A stretch of 64,000 bases of DNA from Rufibacter roseus. GTDB lineage: Bacteria; Bacteroidota; Bacteroidia; Cytophagales; Hymenobacteraceae. The DNA lies in NCBI RefSeq assembly GCF_001647285.1, contig NZ_LRML01000002.1, positions 310,001 through 374,000 of the forward strand, given 5' to 3'. This document shows positions 8,979 to 18,997 of the stretch, one piece after another. A program made the position numbers and the translations under genes. Numbering within the stretch: the first letter of the stretch is position 1; each line of letters begins with the position of its first letter. The notes beneath the pieces were generated by a model. That model had not been told where the DNA came from. It ran no database searches and was given only the letters and a program-made list of their open reading frames with translations.

Positions 8979-9382
8979 TTTGCTAATTTTTTAATGTGCT
9001 ATTACTTTGATTTTAGAAACGTATATGGCAGCAGAAGAATTGGTGGATTCTGTTTTAGGCTCCTTTTCAGAAAAGAAGGTCAAAAACAGCTTAACATGTT
9101 GAATTACTTATGCCTGTCTCTTTCCCCATGAGCGGAGCCTGCAAAAAAAGTAGCCAAAACTGAGAGTAGGAAACAGTGAACAGGAACAGGAACAGGGAAC
9201 AATGAGCAGTCGCCGTTGTTGGTGTTATCACCAACAACTAATATTGCTTTAGGACTATATTACCAGCAGGTGTAAACATCCCCCTCCCCCCTTCAAAGTG
9301 GGAATACAAAATAAACTGACTGTAAACTTTCTTACTGACCGAAGTTTATACTCCTCCGGAATCTAAATAGAAGTTTAGCTCA
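8979..9382. other. intergenic region with several short repeats
   Basis: Gap of 404 bases between convergent folK and the sugar dehydratase gene. It holds one Pal40, a half copy (AAAAAAAGTAGCCAAAACTG, near 9142-9161), a degenerate CAGGAACAGGAACAGG run (9181-9196), a 10-bp-arm hairpin GTTGTTGGTG-TTAT-CACCAACAAC (9215-9238) that could terminate either gene, and a C-rich stretch near 9280. No convincing open frame was seen. Confidence 0.7.
9050..9089. repeat. Pal40 copy 3
   Basis: CTGTTTTAGGCTCCTTTTCA followed by GAAAAGAAGGTCAAAAACAG; both outer arms are intact. It sits about 70 bases after the folK stop. Confidence 0.75.
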
Positions 9383-11284
9383 TCAAATATCAAACTTCTG
9401 GTACACCGAGTTTTGGCTTACATACTCGGGCACCAGTTGCTTCATTTTCCTGATCACGGCTACATTGTTCTGAGAGCTAAAGAGGCTTACCAAATTCTGG
9501 ATCTCCTGCAGCACCAATGTACTTTTCGGGGCAGGCATAAGAGCTAAGCTGATCAGCGGGTGCTGTGTAGGCTGAAGGGCTTCGTGCTGGTGCACCAGCT
9601 CTTCCTCCAGCTTTTCACCCGGGCGAAGACCAGTGTACACCAATTGAATGTCTTTACCCAAAGTAAGTCCTGAGAGCTTGATCATTTTTTTGGCTAAATC
9701 CACAATCTTGATGGAATCGCCCATGTTAAAGATGTAGATTTCGCCCCCCTTGCCCATAGCAGAAGCCTCCAGCACCAGTTGACAGGCCTCCTGTATGGTC
9801 ATGAAATACCTTGAAATGTCTGGATGGGTAACCGTAAGCGGACCACCCTCTAAAATCTGTTTTCTGAAACGTGGAATAACAGACCCGGTGCTGCCCAATA
9901 CATTTCCGAAACGGGTAGTAACAAACTTAGTCTGCTGATTGCCTGAGTCACGAAGATAATGGTCAAGTGCCTGCACATACATTTCGCAGAGGCGTTTTGA
10001 AGCTCCCATTACACTGGTAGGGTTTACGGCCTTGTCCGTTGAGAGCAGTACAAACTTTTGCACCTGGTACTTCACTGCCAGATCTGCCAGAATCTTTGTA
10101 CCCAAAATATTGGTATTGAGCGACTCAGTCGGGTTTTCCTCCATCACAGGCACGTGCTTGTAGGCAGCACAGTGAAAAACCAGATCTGGCTGAAAAGTCT
10201 TGAACACGGCTTCCATGCGAGCTTCATTGCAAATGTCGCCCAAAACCATCTCAAAATTCAGTTTTAAATAAAGCTCCGTTAGCTCCAGTTCAAGATCATA
10301 CAGGGCAGATTCTGCCTGGTCTAGCAGCACCAGCTGCTTAGGTTTGAACTGAATCAATTGCCGCACCAACTCCGATCCAATGGACCCTGCCGCCCCTGTT
10401 ATCAGTACAGTCCTGTTTTGTAGTTCTTGGTGCAGCGCTGGGGAATCCAGCTTCACGGCTGGTCTACCTAACACATCTTCAATACGCACCTCCCTGATCT
10501 GCCTGAAACTCAATTCCCCGTTAATCCACTTATATACAGGTGGAACCACCAATACCTGAACCCCAGCCCTGAGGCACGACTCCACCAATTGTTTCCGCCT
10601 GGCAACGGTCAACTGCTGTACCGCCAGAATAAGCAAATCAGCTTGTAAATTCTTTAACTGCTCCGCTAAAGTCTGTTTAGGAGTTTGTATGGACACCCCG
10701 TTTATACCCAATCCCTGCTTCTTCCTATCGTCATCTAAAAAGGAGACAATGTGGTAGTAAGTCCCCATGTCTTGCTGCAGCGTTCTGAGGGTGATACTTC
10801 CTACTTCCCCGGCTCCAAAAATGACCACATTCACTTTTTTGGAGAGGCTGTGGTTTTGCTCGTAGTGCACAATTTTTGCCCATACCCGCAGCAAAGACAG
10901 CAGCACCAGACTGATGATATAATCTATAAGCAGTATAGAGATGGGAATAAAATTCTGGTAGCCAAATACCTTGTTGTACACCAGCTGAGCCGCAACTAAC
11001 AGAGCGGAGGTACTAGACAAAGCAAAGAAAAGCTTCCGGAGGTCCTCCAGGCTGGAGTAGCGCAGAATGCCTGTATAGGTTTTAGTATATAAGAAAGCCA
11101 CCACGCGCACCACCAGCACAATAGGCAGCATCTGGGTGAAAGAAAGCGTAGTATACACCTGCAAATCAAAGTTGAACCGGAGCAGGTAGGCAATAAAAAA
11201 AGACAAGGCACATAAACAGACATCCAGCCCGAACACCAGTTGCTTTGGCATTTTCTGACTAAAAAGCTGTTGTATGTACCTCAT
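9383..11284 (-). CDS. membrane-bound nucleotide-sugar 4,6-dehydratase/epimerase (FlaA1/PglF/CapD type)
   Basis: Protein of 633 residues. The first ~130 residues hold four hydrophobic helices. A Rossmann-like domain follows (VVIFGAGEVGSI near 155), then the catalytic SDR domain starting at ITGAAGSIGSEL (NAD-binding TGxxGSIG) near 295. LLSTDKAVNPTSVMGASKR carries the family's active-site segment, with Met in the place of the usual catalytic Tyr, as in WbpM/FlaA1 relatives. The expected role is conversion of UDP-N-acetylhexosamines for capsule, O-antigen or glycan synthesis at the inner membrane. There is no glycan gene cluster next to it here. Confidence 0.9.
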   Translation of the reverse strand: MRYIQQLFSQKMPKQLVFGLDVCLCALSFFIAYLLRFNFDLQVYTTLSFTQMLPIVLVVRVVAFLYTKTYTGILRYSSLEDLRKLFFALSSTSALLVAAQLVYNKVFGYQNFIPISILLIDYIISLVLLSLLRVWAKIVHYEQNHSLSKKVNVVIFGAGEVGSITLRTLQQDMGTYYHIVSFLDDDRKKQGLGINGVSIQTPKQTLAEQLKNLQADLLILAVQQLTVARRKQLVESCLRAGVQVLVVPPVYKWINGELSFRQIREVRIEDVLGRPAVKLDSPALHQELQNRTVLITGAAGSIGSELVRQLIQFKPKQLVLLDQAESALYDLELELTELYLKLNFEMVLGDICNEARMEAVFKTFQPDLVFHCAAYKHVPVMEENPTESLNTNILGTKILADLAVKYQVQKFVLLSTDKAVNPTSVMGASKRLCEMYVQALDHYLRDSGNQQTKFVTTRFGNVLGSTGSVIPRFRKQILEGGPLTVTHPDISRYFMTIQEACQLVLEASAMGKGGEIYIFNMGDSIKIVDLAKKMIKLSGLTLGKDIQLVYTGLRPGEKLEEELVHQHEALQPTQHPLISLALMPAPKSTLVLQEIQNLVSLFSSQNNVAVIRKMKQLVPEYVSQNSVYQKFDI

Positions 11285-11310
11285 CTTTATATGTTTCCTC
11301 TCTTGAACCC

Positions 11311-12186
11311 TTAACCTACCTGCGAGGTTTCAGCATTTTTGTCAATTTTTTTCACCAGCCCCTGCAGCACTTTGCCCGGACCACATTCAACAAATAACGT
11401 TGCACCATCAGCAATCATTTGCTGTACAGACTGGGTCCAACGTACTGGGGCGGTAAGCTGACGAATAAGATTTTCCTGAATTTCTTTAGGATCAGTGTGT
11501 GGTTTAGCGTCTACGTTCTGGTATACTGGGCAGATTCCTTCTTTAAACTCAGTAGCTTTTATTGCCTCTTCTAATTCCGCTTCGGCTGATTTCATTAACG
11601 GAGAGTGGAAAGCACCGCCAACAGGCAATACCAAGGCACGCTTAGCACCGGCTGCTTTCATGCGCTCACATGCTTCCTCCACTCCTTTTATGGAGCCAGA
11701 AATTACCAATTGACCCGGGCAGTTGTAATTGGCCGCCACCACTACATCTTCTACCTCAGCGCAAATTTGCTCAACTTTTTCATCTTCTAGACCAAGTATA
11801 GCGGCCATGGTAGAGGGTTGTTCTTCACAGGCTTTTTGCATGGCCAATGCCCTCTTTGACACCAGGCGCAAGGCATCTTCAAAAGCCAATACTTTATTTG
11901 CCACTAACGCTGAAAACTCACCCAAGGAGTGTCCAGCTACCATTTCCGGGGCAAAATCCTGCGCCACTGCTGCTTGAATGACCGAGTGCAGGAAAATAGC
12001 CGGTTGGGTAACTTTAGTTTGCTTTAGTTCTTCATCGGTTCCACTAAACATAACATCTGTAATTCGGAAACCTAAAATATCATTGGCTTTTTCAAATAAT
12101 TCTTTTGCAGTCTGGTGCTGTTCATAAAGGTCTTTGCCCATGCCTACAAATTGGGAGCCCTGACCAGGGAAAACGTATGCTTTCAT
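11311..12186 (-). CDS. fabD: malonyl-CoA:ACP transacylase
   Basis: FabD, 291 residues, loading malonyl groups onto acyl carrier protein for fatty acid synthesis. PGQGSQFVGMG opens the protein, VAGHSLGEFSAL carries the nucleophile Ser near residue 88, GAFHSPLM holds the catalytic His, and VECGPGKVLQGL closes the fold. It lies 26 bases upstream of the sugar dehydratase gene, so the two may be cotranscribed although unrelated in function. A Pal40 copy occupies its probable 5' leader. Confidence 0.97.
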   Translation of the reverse strand: MKAYVFPGQGSQFVGMGKDLYEQHQTAKELFEKANDILGFRITDVMFSGTDEELKQTKVTQPAIFLHSVIQAAVAQDFAPEMVAGHSLGEFSALVANKVLAFEDALRLVSKRALAMQKACEEQPSTMAAILGLEDEKVEQICAEVEDVVVAANYNCPGQLVISGSIKGVEEACERMKAAGAKRALVLPVGGAFHSPLMKSAEAELEEAIKATEFKEGICPVYQNVDAKPHTDPKEIQENLIRQLTAPVRWTQSVQQMIADGATLFVECGPGKVLQGLVKKIDKNAETSQVG

Positions 12187-12207
12187 AGTAGAGGTTGTTT
12201 AGTGTGT

Positions 12208-12247
12208 GTGTTTTGGGCCTTTTTTTATAAAAACAAGCCAAAAACAG
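12208..12247. repeat. Pal40 copy 4, in the fabD leader
   Basis: GTGTTTTGGGCCTTTTTTTA followed by TAAAAACAAGCCAAAAACAG. If the promoter at 12270-12277 is real, this palindrome is transcribed as a hairpin in the fabD 5' untranslated region. Confidence 0.75.
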
Positions 12248-12269
12248 TTTTCTGTTAAAGTCAAAGAAG

Positions 12270-12277
12270 CAAAGATA
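12270..12277 (-). promoter_or_regulatory. candidate fabD -7 element
   Basis: Leftward TATCTTTG matches TAnnTTTG exactly. No clear -33 TTG is found at the right distance. The leader to fabD would be about 75-80 bases and would contain Pal40. Confidence 0.4.
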
Positions 12278-12281
12278 TAAA

Positions 12282-12316
12282 AATGGCACCCATTCTTTAA
12301 CAGAACAGGTGCCATT
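12282..12316 (-). terminator. terminator after the type B T9SS gene
   Basis: AATGGCACC and GGTGCCATT form a 9-bp stem, and the leftward strand continues with TTTTTAT, giving an intrinsic terminator for the gene ending at 12335. The fabD -7 element follows at once. Confidence 0.75.
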
Positions 12317-12334
12317 CTCTGGAAAGTAAGGTTT

Positions 12335-15049
12335 CTAATGAACTATTTCCACCCAACCTTTGAATGTTCTTCGGTCTGGCTCTGGGCTTCTACCATAGAA
12401 TTCAACTTCCACCTGATAGAAATACGTGCCGTCTGATAAAGCCTTTCCATTATCTGTCACTCCTCTCCAGTTCAGCCCGGGCTCTTCCGTTCCTTCAAAC
12501 ACCTTTACTCCCCAACGGTTGTACACCTGCAACTTAGCTGATTTTATAAATGCGGCTCCTTGTTTTGGGGTGAACACATCATTTATTCCATCATTGTTAG
12601 GTGTGAAAATGTTAGGAAGAATAAAGATGATACAGTTGTCTTTACATACAGTGTTGCTTGGCTCGCTTTCGTTCCCGAAGAAATCAGTGGCAGTTACCAT
12701 GTAGCACCCAGAATAAAAGAGCAGATTCTGGTGGATGTACGACATATCTTCCACCGTGGCGATGGCTCTGAACTCTCCATCATCCGTCTCTCTATAGTAG
12801 AGAGTATAGAAGTCTATCAAGGAAGGGTCACAGCCAGCGGTTAATTCCCAAGTCAGAATATTTTGAAATGGAGGGCCAGTAGGTTCAAAGTTTTCATCGC
12901 ATACCAGCGGGTCTATGCTGAGCACCGGCACACAGGGCCTGGAGAAGCAGTTAATTTGGCTATAGTTTTCTGTTACGCTTGGCAACCTCGGATTAGTAAA
13001 AGTGCCTCTGGTTATCACATATGCGCAGTAATTCTCTCCTTCTACCAAAGGTACTTCACGGCTAAAGGTACCGCTTGTAGTAGTAGCCAAAGCACTGTCG
13101 TAGCGCACAAATTCATCAGAACCTGGCAATTTAAGATATACTACGTGGTACAGTGGGTTTGCATCAGAAGAGGTACTGGCATTGTTCCAAGGCACATTGT
13201 ACGTCCACTGCAACTGCATGGTAGACGCATTGGCAACAGCATTTAACCGTACACTTGACGCTGAGGAAGAATCTACTAATACTGTTGGTTCGCCTACGTT
13301 GGCCGAATGATACATCTCAATACGGTAAACATAGGCATTTTCTTCAGTATTTAGATTTGTGTCGGTAAAAACAGTATCATTCAGGTCATTGCTGGTAAAT
13401 ACTTCCGTAAACTGAGCGGCTGGCTCACGGCTCTGGCCAACTGTACGTAGTAATCGGTACTGGAAAGGCGGGGTTAGCGTGGTCACTATGGCACCCGGCT
13501 TACTCCATTCCACTCTTATTTGACCATTGGTGGTACTGGTTTGTTGTACACTCACCTTAGTCATTGCAATAGACTCTAGTGTGGCGCAAACTTCATTAGA
13601 GGCAATACTTTCACCTCTTCCTGGCTCAGGAAAACCAGCATAGATCCGGTAACAGTAGGTACGGTTACGCTCTAAGCCCGCACCATTATTATCATCTAAA
13701 AAGGTAACCACTCCTGCATTTACCTGCCCCACCAAGGTATAACCCGCCGAGGCAGGAATACCGGTATCACAGGTAGAAGGGTCAAAGCCAGATGGCCCCT
13801 CCTTTCGGTAAATGTACATTGTTTCAGCGTTAGGGCAGGTATAGTTCTCCCAGGTAAGCCTAATGCTGTTACTGCTGGCTGGAACTGCCAGAGTCAAGAC
13901 TGGCGGCGGGGCTACCACGGTTATACGCCACGGCTGCAAGTCTACTAACCTAATACCCGAAGGAGGTCTGTCTTCTGCCCGAAACACCACCTGGTAAGGC
14001 TCACGGCGGATATCAGAACAACTGGTCTGCCAATTAAACACATGGGTAGTGTCATTCACGCTGGGGAAAGTAGCAGGGGGCAACATGCTGCCAACCGCTT
14101 CCATTACAATTGGGTGACGGTCAGGATCTGTAGCTCTGATGGTGTCTCTAATAAATGTACCGGCTATGATACAGGTATCTCTGGGGATAATGAGCCTGGG
14201 GGGTTGGTTAGGGTCTTCACGCACGAAGATCTGCATGTCACGGATTACCTGACCAATCAGGCGGTTATCGCGCCATTCTTCTACCACAAAGGCTATATTG
14301 AATTCACCTATGACACCAGGAGTATTCCAGGTAACCTGACCGGTTCTAGTGTTCAGGGTGAAACCAACGGGAGCGCCCTGCCTGGTTGTACCAAGAAATT
14401 GCTCTAAACCTCTATACCCGGGTGCTATTTGGGGAATTGGGTTTCCGCAGGCATTCCAGGTGCCTTCAATGCGGGGTTGCAGCATTTTGAACGACAATGA
14501 GTCACCATCTGGGTCATAGGCGCCCGGATTATGGACGAAAACCTGGTTTCGTGCGGCTAAGTCAATAGGTTCATACTGCAGAATAGGGGATCGGTTAATA
14601 CCCAGAAAAGGATCAATGGTAACAGTTGACTGCAGAAAGAAGGTTTGCTGCACCGAGTTTGAAAGGTTGATAATACCTCCATTCCGATTTTCCCCTATAT
14701 AAGAAACCGTAAATGTGCCAGCGCCACCATAGGTGTGTTCAAAATAGAACTCGTTGACCTGGGTGTTGTTCTGCCCGTTCTGAAGCTCATATTTTCTGCC
14801 CAACTCTACCCTTTGGCTTGTGCAATCACCAAAATGCAGGGTAGCATGTGTATCTTCAAAGCCCCCCAGCACTGTGTAGGTAATAAGGGTGAACCTGAAT
14901 TTCAAATAGTTGTTCGGGTCACTTTCAGAGTATATGTTACCAGCACGTATGTGTGTAGCCTGGGCATCCGGAGCCATTGAAAGCAGTAACAGGAACAGCC
15001 CTCCAAAAAGGGAAAGCCAGGCCTTTTTTGTCCGTAGAGTTAAAGGCAT
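12335..15049 (-). CDS. large secreted protein with T9SS type B (gliding motility-associated) C-terminal domain
   Basis: Secreted protein of ~904 residues. The start is set at the ATG at 15049 because a signal peptide follows directly (basic MPLTLRTKK, then a hydrophobic run ending APDAQA). An in-frame start 18 codons upstream would bury it. The body contains cadherin/PKD-like beta domains and segments resembling fibronectin type III folds. The C-terminus is the CHU_C/type B sorting domain: NIFTPNNDGINDVFTP, then VYNRWGVKVFE, then LSDGTYFYQVE. Such proteins are exported by the Por system and usually end up on the surface. No catalytic motif is visible; adhesin or matrix protein is a guess. Confidence 0.88.
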   Translation of the reverse strand: MPLTLRTKKAWLSLFGGLFLLLLSMAPDAQATHIRAGNIYSESDPNNYLKFRFTLITYTVLGGFEDTHATLHFGDCTSQRVELGRKYELQNGQNNTQVNEFYFEHTYGGAGTFTVSYIGENRNGGIINLSNSVQQTFFLQSTVTIDPFLGINRSPILQYEPIDLAARNQVFVHNPGAYDPDGDSLSFKMLQPRIEGTWNACGNPIPQIAPGYRGLEQFLGTTRQGAPVGFTLNTRTGQVTWNTPGVIGEFNIAFVVEEWRDNRLIGQVIRDMQIFVREDPNQPPRLIIPRDTCIIAGTFIRDTIRATDPDRHPIVMEAVGSMLPPATFPSVNDTTHVFNWQTSCSDIRREPYQVVFRAEDRPPSGIRLVDLQPWRITVVAPPPVLTLAVPASSNSIRLTWENYTCPNAETMYIYRKEGPSGFDPSTCDTGIPASAGYTLVGQVNAGVVTFLDDNNGAGLERNRTYCYRIYAGFPEPGRGESIASNEVCATLESIAMTKVSVQQTSTTNGQIRVEWSKPGAIVTTLTPPFQYRLLRTVGQSREPAAQFTEVFTSNDLNDTVFTDTNLNTEENAYVYRIEMYHSANVGEPTVLVDSSSASSVRLNAVANASTMQLQWTYNVPWNNASTSSDANPLYHVVYLKLPGSDEFVRYDSALATTTSGTFSREVPLVEGENYCAYVITRGTFTNPRLPSVTENYSQINCFSRPCVPVLSIDPLVCDENFEPTGPPFQNILTWELTAGCDPSLIDFYTLYYRETDDGEFRAIATVEDMSYIHQNLLFYSGCYMVTATDFFGNESEPSNTVCKDNCIIFILPNIFTPNNDGINDVFTPKQGAAFIKSAKLQVYNRWGVKVFEGTEEPGLNWRGVTDNGKALSDGTYFYQVEVEFYGRSPEPDRRTFKGWVEIVH

Positions 15050-15073
15050 AGAGTATAGGTTAGCATGCAAGAA

Positions 15074-15081
15074 CAAAGATA
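15074..15081 (-). promoter_or_regulatory. candidate -7 element of the type B T9SS gene
   Basis: Leftward TATCTTTG fits TAnnTTTG; transcription would begin about 18 bases before the ATG at 15049. A second match, TACATTTG, lies at 15099-15092. Neither has a clear -33 element. Confidence 0.4.
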
Positions 15082-15311
15082 GAAGAATCTGCAAATGTAC
15101 CACCGGTTGGTATTTTAGGCAGCCTTAAATTGGTTTTGAGCGTATGGGCACAGGAGTATAACGAAATATGCAAGTCTCTGTTGTAAACTTTGCCAGCAAA
15201 TATCGTTTTTAAGCTATTTTTAGTTAAAAGAGATATAATTGTCTATTTTTCTGATGGTGCCTTGTGCAACAAAACGTGCAATTTAGATTTGTTCAAAATA
15301 ATATAAGGCAA

Positions 15312-15342
15312 TTGCTTGTAAAAGCATCGGCATGTACCTTTG
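15312..15342 (+). promoter_or_regulatory. sdhCAB promoter
   Basis: TACCTTTG at 15335-15342 is an exact TAnnTTTG; TTG at 15312-15314 is placed well as the -33 element. The leader to sdhC is about 50 bases. Confidence 0.55.
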
Positions 15343-15395
15343 GCAAGATTTAACCAATCCTAACACTCCTTTTTTATCAACCTTAACACAACAAA

Positions 15396-16082
15396 ATGAG
15401 TTGGTTTACTAAAACGTTTACCAGTACCATCGGCCGCAAGGTTCTGGTGTCTGTGACTGGGCTGTTTCTCTGCTCTTTTTTGGTGGTGCACCTGGTGGGC
15501 AACTTGCAGTTATTCAATGAGACAGGTGATGCCTTCAACATCTATTCCCACTTTATGGCTACAAACCCTATTATCCGCACCATGGAAATTGTGCTGGTGC
15601 TGGGCTTTGGTTTCCATATTTATGAGGCACTGGTGCTTACCCGCAGAAACCAGAATGTGCGTAAAGTAGATTATGCCTACAACCGTCCGGAGGATAACAG
15701 CAATTGGTCATCGCGTAACATGGGCCTTTTGGGTACTGTGATTCTGGTGTTCCTGATCATTCACTTGTACAACTTCTTCTGGCGTGCCCGTTTTGGCGAG
15801 CCTAACCTGATCCCGATAGAAGGTACAGAATATGATGACCTATATTCTGTGGTGGTACAGTCTTTCCACTTATGGTGGTACGTACTGATCTATGTGCTGG
15901 GCCAGATTGCTTTAGGCTTTCACCTGTACCATGGGTTCCAGAGCGCATTCCAAACTTTGGGACTAAACCATAAGAAATACACCCCGTTCATTCAGAAATT
16001 TGGTGCTTTCTTTTCTATAGTGGTGCCTGCTGGCTTTGCCTCCATGCCACTTTATTTTTTCATCAAAGACGTTGTTTTGTAA
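15396..16082 (+). CDS. sdhC: succinate dehydrogenase cytochrome b subunit
   Basis: Membrane anchor of complex II, 228 residues, of the single-subunit b-type found in Bacteroidota and epsilon/delta groups. Hydrophobic helices lie near residues 15-35, 60-80, 108-128, 155-175 and 200-225. Histidines at VVHLVG, FHIYEA, IIHLYN and FHLYHG are the expected haem ligands. It starts MSWFTKTFTSTIGRKVL, as in relatives. It passes electrons from SdhB to menaquinone. First gene of sdhCAB; sdhA starts 12 bases after its stop. Confidence 0.95.
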   Translation: MSWFTKTFTSTIGRKVLVSVTGLFLCSFLVVHLVGNLQLFNETGDAFNIYSHFMATNPIIRTMEIVLVLGFGFHIYEALVLTRRNQNVRKVDYAYNRPEDNSNWSSRNMGLLGTVILVFLIIHLYNFFWRARFGEPNLIPIEGTEYDDLYSVVVQSFHLWWYVLIYVLGQIALGFHLYHGFQSAFQTLGLNHKKYTPFIQKFGAFFSIVVPAGFASMPLYFFIKDVVL

Positions 16083-16094
16083 TAAGCGAACGCT

Positions 16095-18008
16095 ATGATT
16101 CTAGATTCTAAGATTCCCGAAGGGCCATTGGCCGAAAAATGGGACAAGCATAAATTCAATGTGAAGCTGGTAAACCCAGCCAACAAGCGTAAATACGACA
16201 TTATTGTAGTAGGAACCGGTCTGGCTGGAGCCTCAGCTGCCGCTACTTTAGCCGAACTTGGTTACAACGTAAAGGCATTCTGTTTTCAGGATAGCCCAAG
16301 ACGTGCGCACTCTATTGCCGCGCAAGGGGGTATTAATGCCGCTAAAAACTACCAGAACGATGGTGACAGCGTGTACCGCCTGTTCTATGACACCATTAAA
16401 GGTGGTGACTACCGTGCCCGCGAGGCAAACGTGTACCGCTTGGCGCAGGTGAGTGTGAACATCATTGACCAGTGTGTGGCACAAGGCGTTCCGTTTGCCC
16501 GTGAATATGGCGGATTGCTGGCAAACCGCTCTTTTGGTGGTGCTCAAGTAAGCCGGACGTTCTACGCCCGGGGCCAAACCGGACAGCAGTTGCTTTTAGG
16601 TGCTTACTCAGCGCTTAACCGCCAGATTGCTTACGGCAAAGTGAAGATGTACCCTCGCACCGAGATGCTGGATCTGGTAATGGTAGATGGCAAAGCCCGT
16701 GGAATTGTGACTCGCCACTTGATTACCGGTGAAATTCAGTCCCACAGTGCTCATGCTGTTATCTTGGCAACTGGCGGATACGGAAACGTGTTCTTCCTTT
16801 CTACGAACGCCATGGGCTCTAACGCCACGGCAGCTTGGAGAGCCTACAAAAAAGGAGCTTTGTTCGCGAACCCTTGCTTTACCCAAATTCACCCTACTTG
16901 TATTCCGGTATCTGGCGGTTATCAGTCTAAACTGACCCTGATGTCTGAGTCACTGCGGAACGATGGACGGGTGTGGGTACCGAAAGCAGTAGGTGACAAC
17001 CGTGCCCCTGGCGATATTCCTGAGGCAGAGCGTGATTACTTCTTAGAGCGCAAATATCCATCTTTCGGTAACCTGGTACCACGTGACGTGGCTTCACGTA
17101 ACGCCAAATTAGCGTGCGACGAAGGACGCGGCGTAGGAACAACCAAACTGGCTGTTTACCTTGATTTTGCCGATGCAATTAAGCGAGACGGACTAGATGC
17201 CATCAGCCAAAAGTATGGTAACCTATTCGAGATGTACGCCAAGATTACTGGTGAAAACCCGTATGAGCAGCCAATGCGCATTTACCCGGCGGTACACTAT
17301 ACCATGGGTGGACTTTGGGTTGATTATAACCTCATGACCACTGTGCCAGGTTTATATGCTACCGGTGAGTGCAACTTCTCTGACCACGGTGCTAACCGCT
17401 TAGGTGCCTCTGCCCTTATGCAAGGTCTGGCCGATGGTTACTTCGTGATTCCTTACACCATTGGTGATTATTTGGCACAAATGCCAGCTGCTCGTATTGA
17501 ACCTACTCACCCCGCCTTTAAAGAAGCAGAAGCTGCGGTACGTGCCGACGTGGACCGATTATTAAGCATCAATGGTACCCGTACCGTAGATGAATTCCAT
17601 AAGGCTTTAGGTCAAATCATGTGGGATTACTGCGGAATGGCACGTAACGCCGAAGGCTTGCAGTTCGCTAAAAAGGAAATTCAGAAACTTCGTGCTGAGT
17701 TCTGGAACGATGTGAAAGTAGTTGGTACGAACGAGGAACTAAACATAACCCTTGAGAAAGCTGGTCGTGTTGCTGACTTCCTGGAACTAGGTGAACTGAT
17801 GGTTGATGATGCCCTGAACCGCAATGAATCTTGCGGTGGTCACTTTCGTGAAGAATACCAGACACCTGAAAACGAAGCTCTCCGTGATGACGAAAACTAC
17901 ACGTATGTAGCCGCCTGGGAGTATACTGGCCCTAACCAACAGCCGGCACTTCATAAAGAGGAGCTGAAGTTTGAAAACGTGAAACTGACGCAGAGAAGCT
18001 ACAAATAA
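16095..18008 (+). CDS. sdhA: succinate dehydrogenase flavoprotein subunit
   Basis: Catalytic subunit, 637 residues, oxidising succinate to fumarate. [19 protein letters not shown] is the FAD Rossmann motif, [13 protein letters not shown] carries the His that binds FAD covalently, and HPTCIP, RNDGRVW and [14 protein letters not shown] complete the substrate and FAD sites. The length fits the Bacteroidota type. It is cotranscribed with sdhC. The usual close spacing to sdhB is broken by an AT-rich inverted repeat. Confidence 0.97.
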   Translation: MILDSKIPEGPLAEKWDKHKFNVKLVNPANKRKYDIIVVGTGLAGASAAATLAELGYNVKAFCFQDSPRRAHSIAAQGGINAAKNYQNDGDSVYRLFYDTIKGGDYRAREANVYRLAQVSVNIIDQCVAQGVPFAREYGGLLANRSFGGAQVSRTFYARGQTGQQLLLGAYSALNRQIAYGKVKMYPRTEMLDLVMVDGKARGIVTRHLITGEIQSHSAHAVILATGGYGNVFFLSTNAMGSNATAAWRAYKKGALFANPCFTQIHPTCIPVSGGYQSKLTLMSESLRNDGRVWVPKAVGDNRAPGDIPEAERDYFLERKYPSFGNLVPRDVASRNAKLACDEGRGVGTTKLAVYLDFADAIKRDGLDAISQKYGNLFEMYAKITGENPYEQPMRIYPAVHYTMGGLWVDYNLMTTVPGLYATGECNFSDHGANRLGASALMQGLADGYFVIPYTIGDYLAQMPAARIEPTHPAFKEAEAAVRADVDRLLSINGTRTVDEFHKALGQIMWDYCGMARNAEGLQFAKKEIQKLRAEFWNDVKVVGTNEELNITLEKAGRVADFLELGELMVDDALNRNESCGGHFREEYQTPENEALRDDENYTYVAAWEYTGPNQQPALHKEELKFENVKLTQRSYK

Positions 18009-18112
18009 TTAATTAAAAATTAGAAATTAAAAATTAGAAATGGGTTTCAATTAGAAACGGCTTCCATCTCTTTCCTTAATTTCTAATTCATAATTTTTAA
18101 TTTCTAATTAGA
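18009..18112. repeat. AT-rich inverted repeat between sdhA and sdhB
   Basis: About 104 bases in which AATTAAAAATTAGAAATT-type sequence on the left (18010-18043) is mirrored on the right (18074-18110) by CTTAATTTCTAATTCATAAT-type sequence. The central spacer is GC-richer. It separates two genes of one operon. A related AT-rich repeat occurs at 52760-52984. Confidence 0.75.
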
Positions 18113-18118
18113 AAGAAA

Positions 18119-18901
18119 ATGGCTGGTAATAATCCTAACAGCAAACCAATGAACCTAACGCTTAAGGTGTGGAGACAGAAAAACACCAAGGCTACTGGTA
18201 GGCTGGAAACATATCAAGTTAAAGATATCTCCCCGGAAATGTCTTTCCTGGAGATGCTGGACGTATTAAACGAAGATTTGCTCCGCAGCGGGCAAGACCC
18301 CATAGCATTTGACCACGACTGCCGCGAAGGTATTTGCGGTATGTGCAGCCTGTACATTAACGGTAGAGCCCACGGCCCTGAGCGTGGCACTACCACTTGT
18401 CAGTTGCACATGCGTAAGTTCGCAGATGGTGACACCATCACCATTGAACCCTGGAGAGCCACTCCATTCCCAATCCTGAAGGACTTGGCCGTTGACCGTT
18501 CTGCCCTTGACCGGATTCAACAGGCAGGTGGCTATATCTCTGTAAACACAGGGGGGGTGCCTGATGCCAACGAGATTCCAATTCCAAAATCTATTGCAGA
18601 TAAAGCATTTGATGCAGCAACCTGTATTCAGTGCGGAGCCTGTGTAGCGGCCTGTAAGAATGGTTCTGCCATGCTCTTTACCTCTGCCAAGGTTTCTCAG
18701 TTAGCCATGTTGCCACAGGGCAAGGTAGAGCGTAAAACACGTGTAGAAAACATGGTAGCTCAAATGGACATTGAAGGCTTTGGTTCTTGTACCAATATTG
18801 GCTCTTGCGCCGCTGAGTGCCCAGTAGGTATCTCTTTAGAGAATATAGCCATGTTGAACCGTGAGTTCATATCGGCTAAACTCACTTCAGAGAACTTATA
18901 A
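18119..18901 (+). CDS. sdhB: succinate dehydrogenase iron-sulfur subunit
   Basis: Electron-transfer subunit, 260 residues. [15 protein letters not shown] and the later Cys of TTTCQLHM bind the [2Fe-2S] cluster. [14 protein letters not shown] and [16 protein letters not shown] hold the other two clusters. It links SdhA to SdhC at the membrane. The start follows the AT-rich repeat by six bases, so translation must re-initiate or use its own site. A hairpin terminator closes the operon. Confidence 0.96.
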   Translation: MAGNNPNSKPMNLTLKVWRQKNTKATGRLETYQVKDISPEMSFLEMLDVLNEDLLRSGQDPIAFDHDCREGICGMCSLYINGRAHGPERGTTTCQLHMRKFADGDTITIEPWRATPFPILKDLAVDRSALDRIQQAGGYISVNTGGVPDANEIPIPKSIADKAFDAATCIQCGACVAACKNGSAMLFTSAKVSQLAMLPQGKVERKTRVENMVAQMDIEGFGSCTNIGSCAAECPVGISLENIAMLNREFISAKLTSENL

Positions 18902-18927
18902 GTATTTTCTTAGCTTAGCTATTTTAG

Positions 18928-18960
18928 AAAGCGAAGTCCTGCACAAGGGCTTCGCTTTTG
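18928..18960 (+). terminator. sdhCAB terminator
   Basis: AAGCGAAGTCC pairs with GGGCTTCGCTT (one G-T pair) and is followed by TTTTGTTTT, a typical intrinsic terminator. Its T-tract runs straight into the left arm of a Pal40 copy. Confidence 0.8.
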
Positions 18961-18997
18961 TTTTAGCCTTGCTTTTGGCAAAACAGGCCTAAAACAC
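18958..18997. repeat. Pal40 copy 5
   Basis: TTGTTTTAGCCTTGCTTTTG followed by GCAAAACAGGCCTAAAACAC. It directly abuts the sdh terminator. Confidence 0.75.

Larger units (their letters stand above)
15050..15395. other. divergent intergenic region with promoters for both sides
   Basis: Gap of 346 bases between the type B T9SS gene and sdhC. It holds -7 candidates for the leftward gene at 15074-15081 and 15092-15099, a rightward sdh promoter near 15335, and a degenerate T-rich Pal40-like left half around 15204-15230 that I do not count as a copy. No open frame worth listing. Confidence 0.6.

Noticed and set aside
15204-15243. Pal40-like T-rich stretch upstream of sdhC
   Set aside because: The left half fits loosely but the right arm is missing, so it is not counted as a copy.
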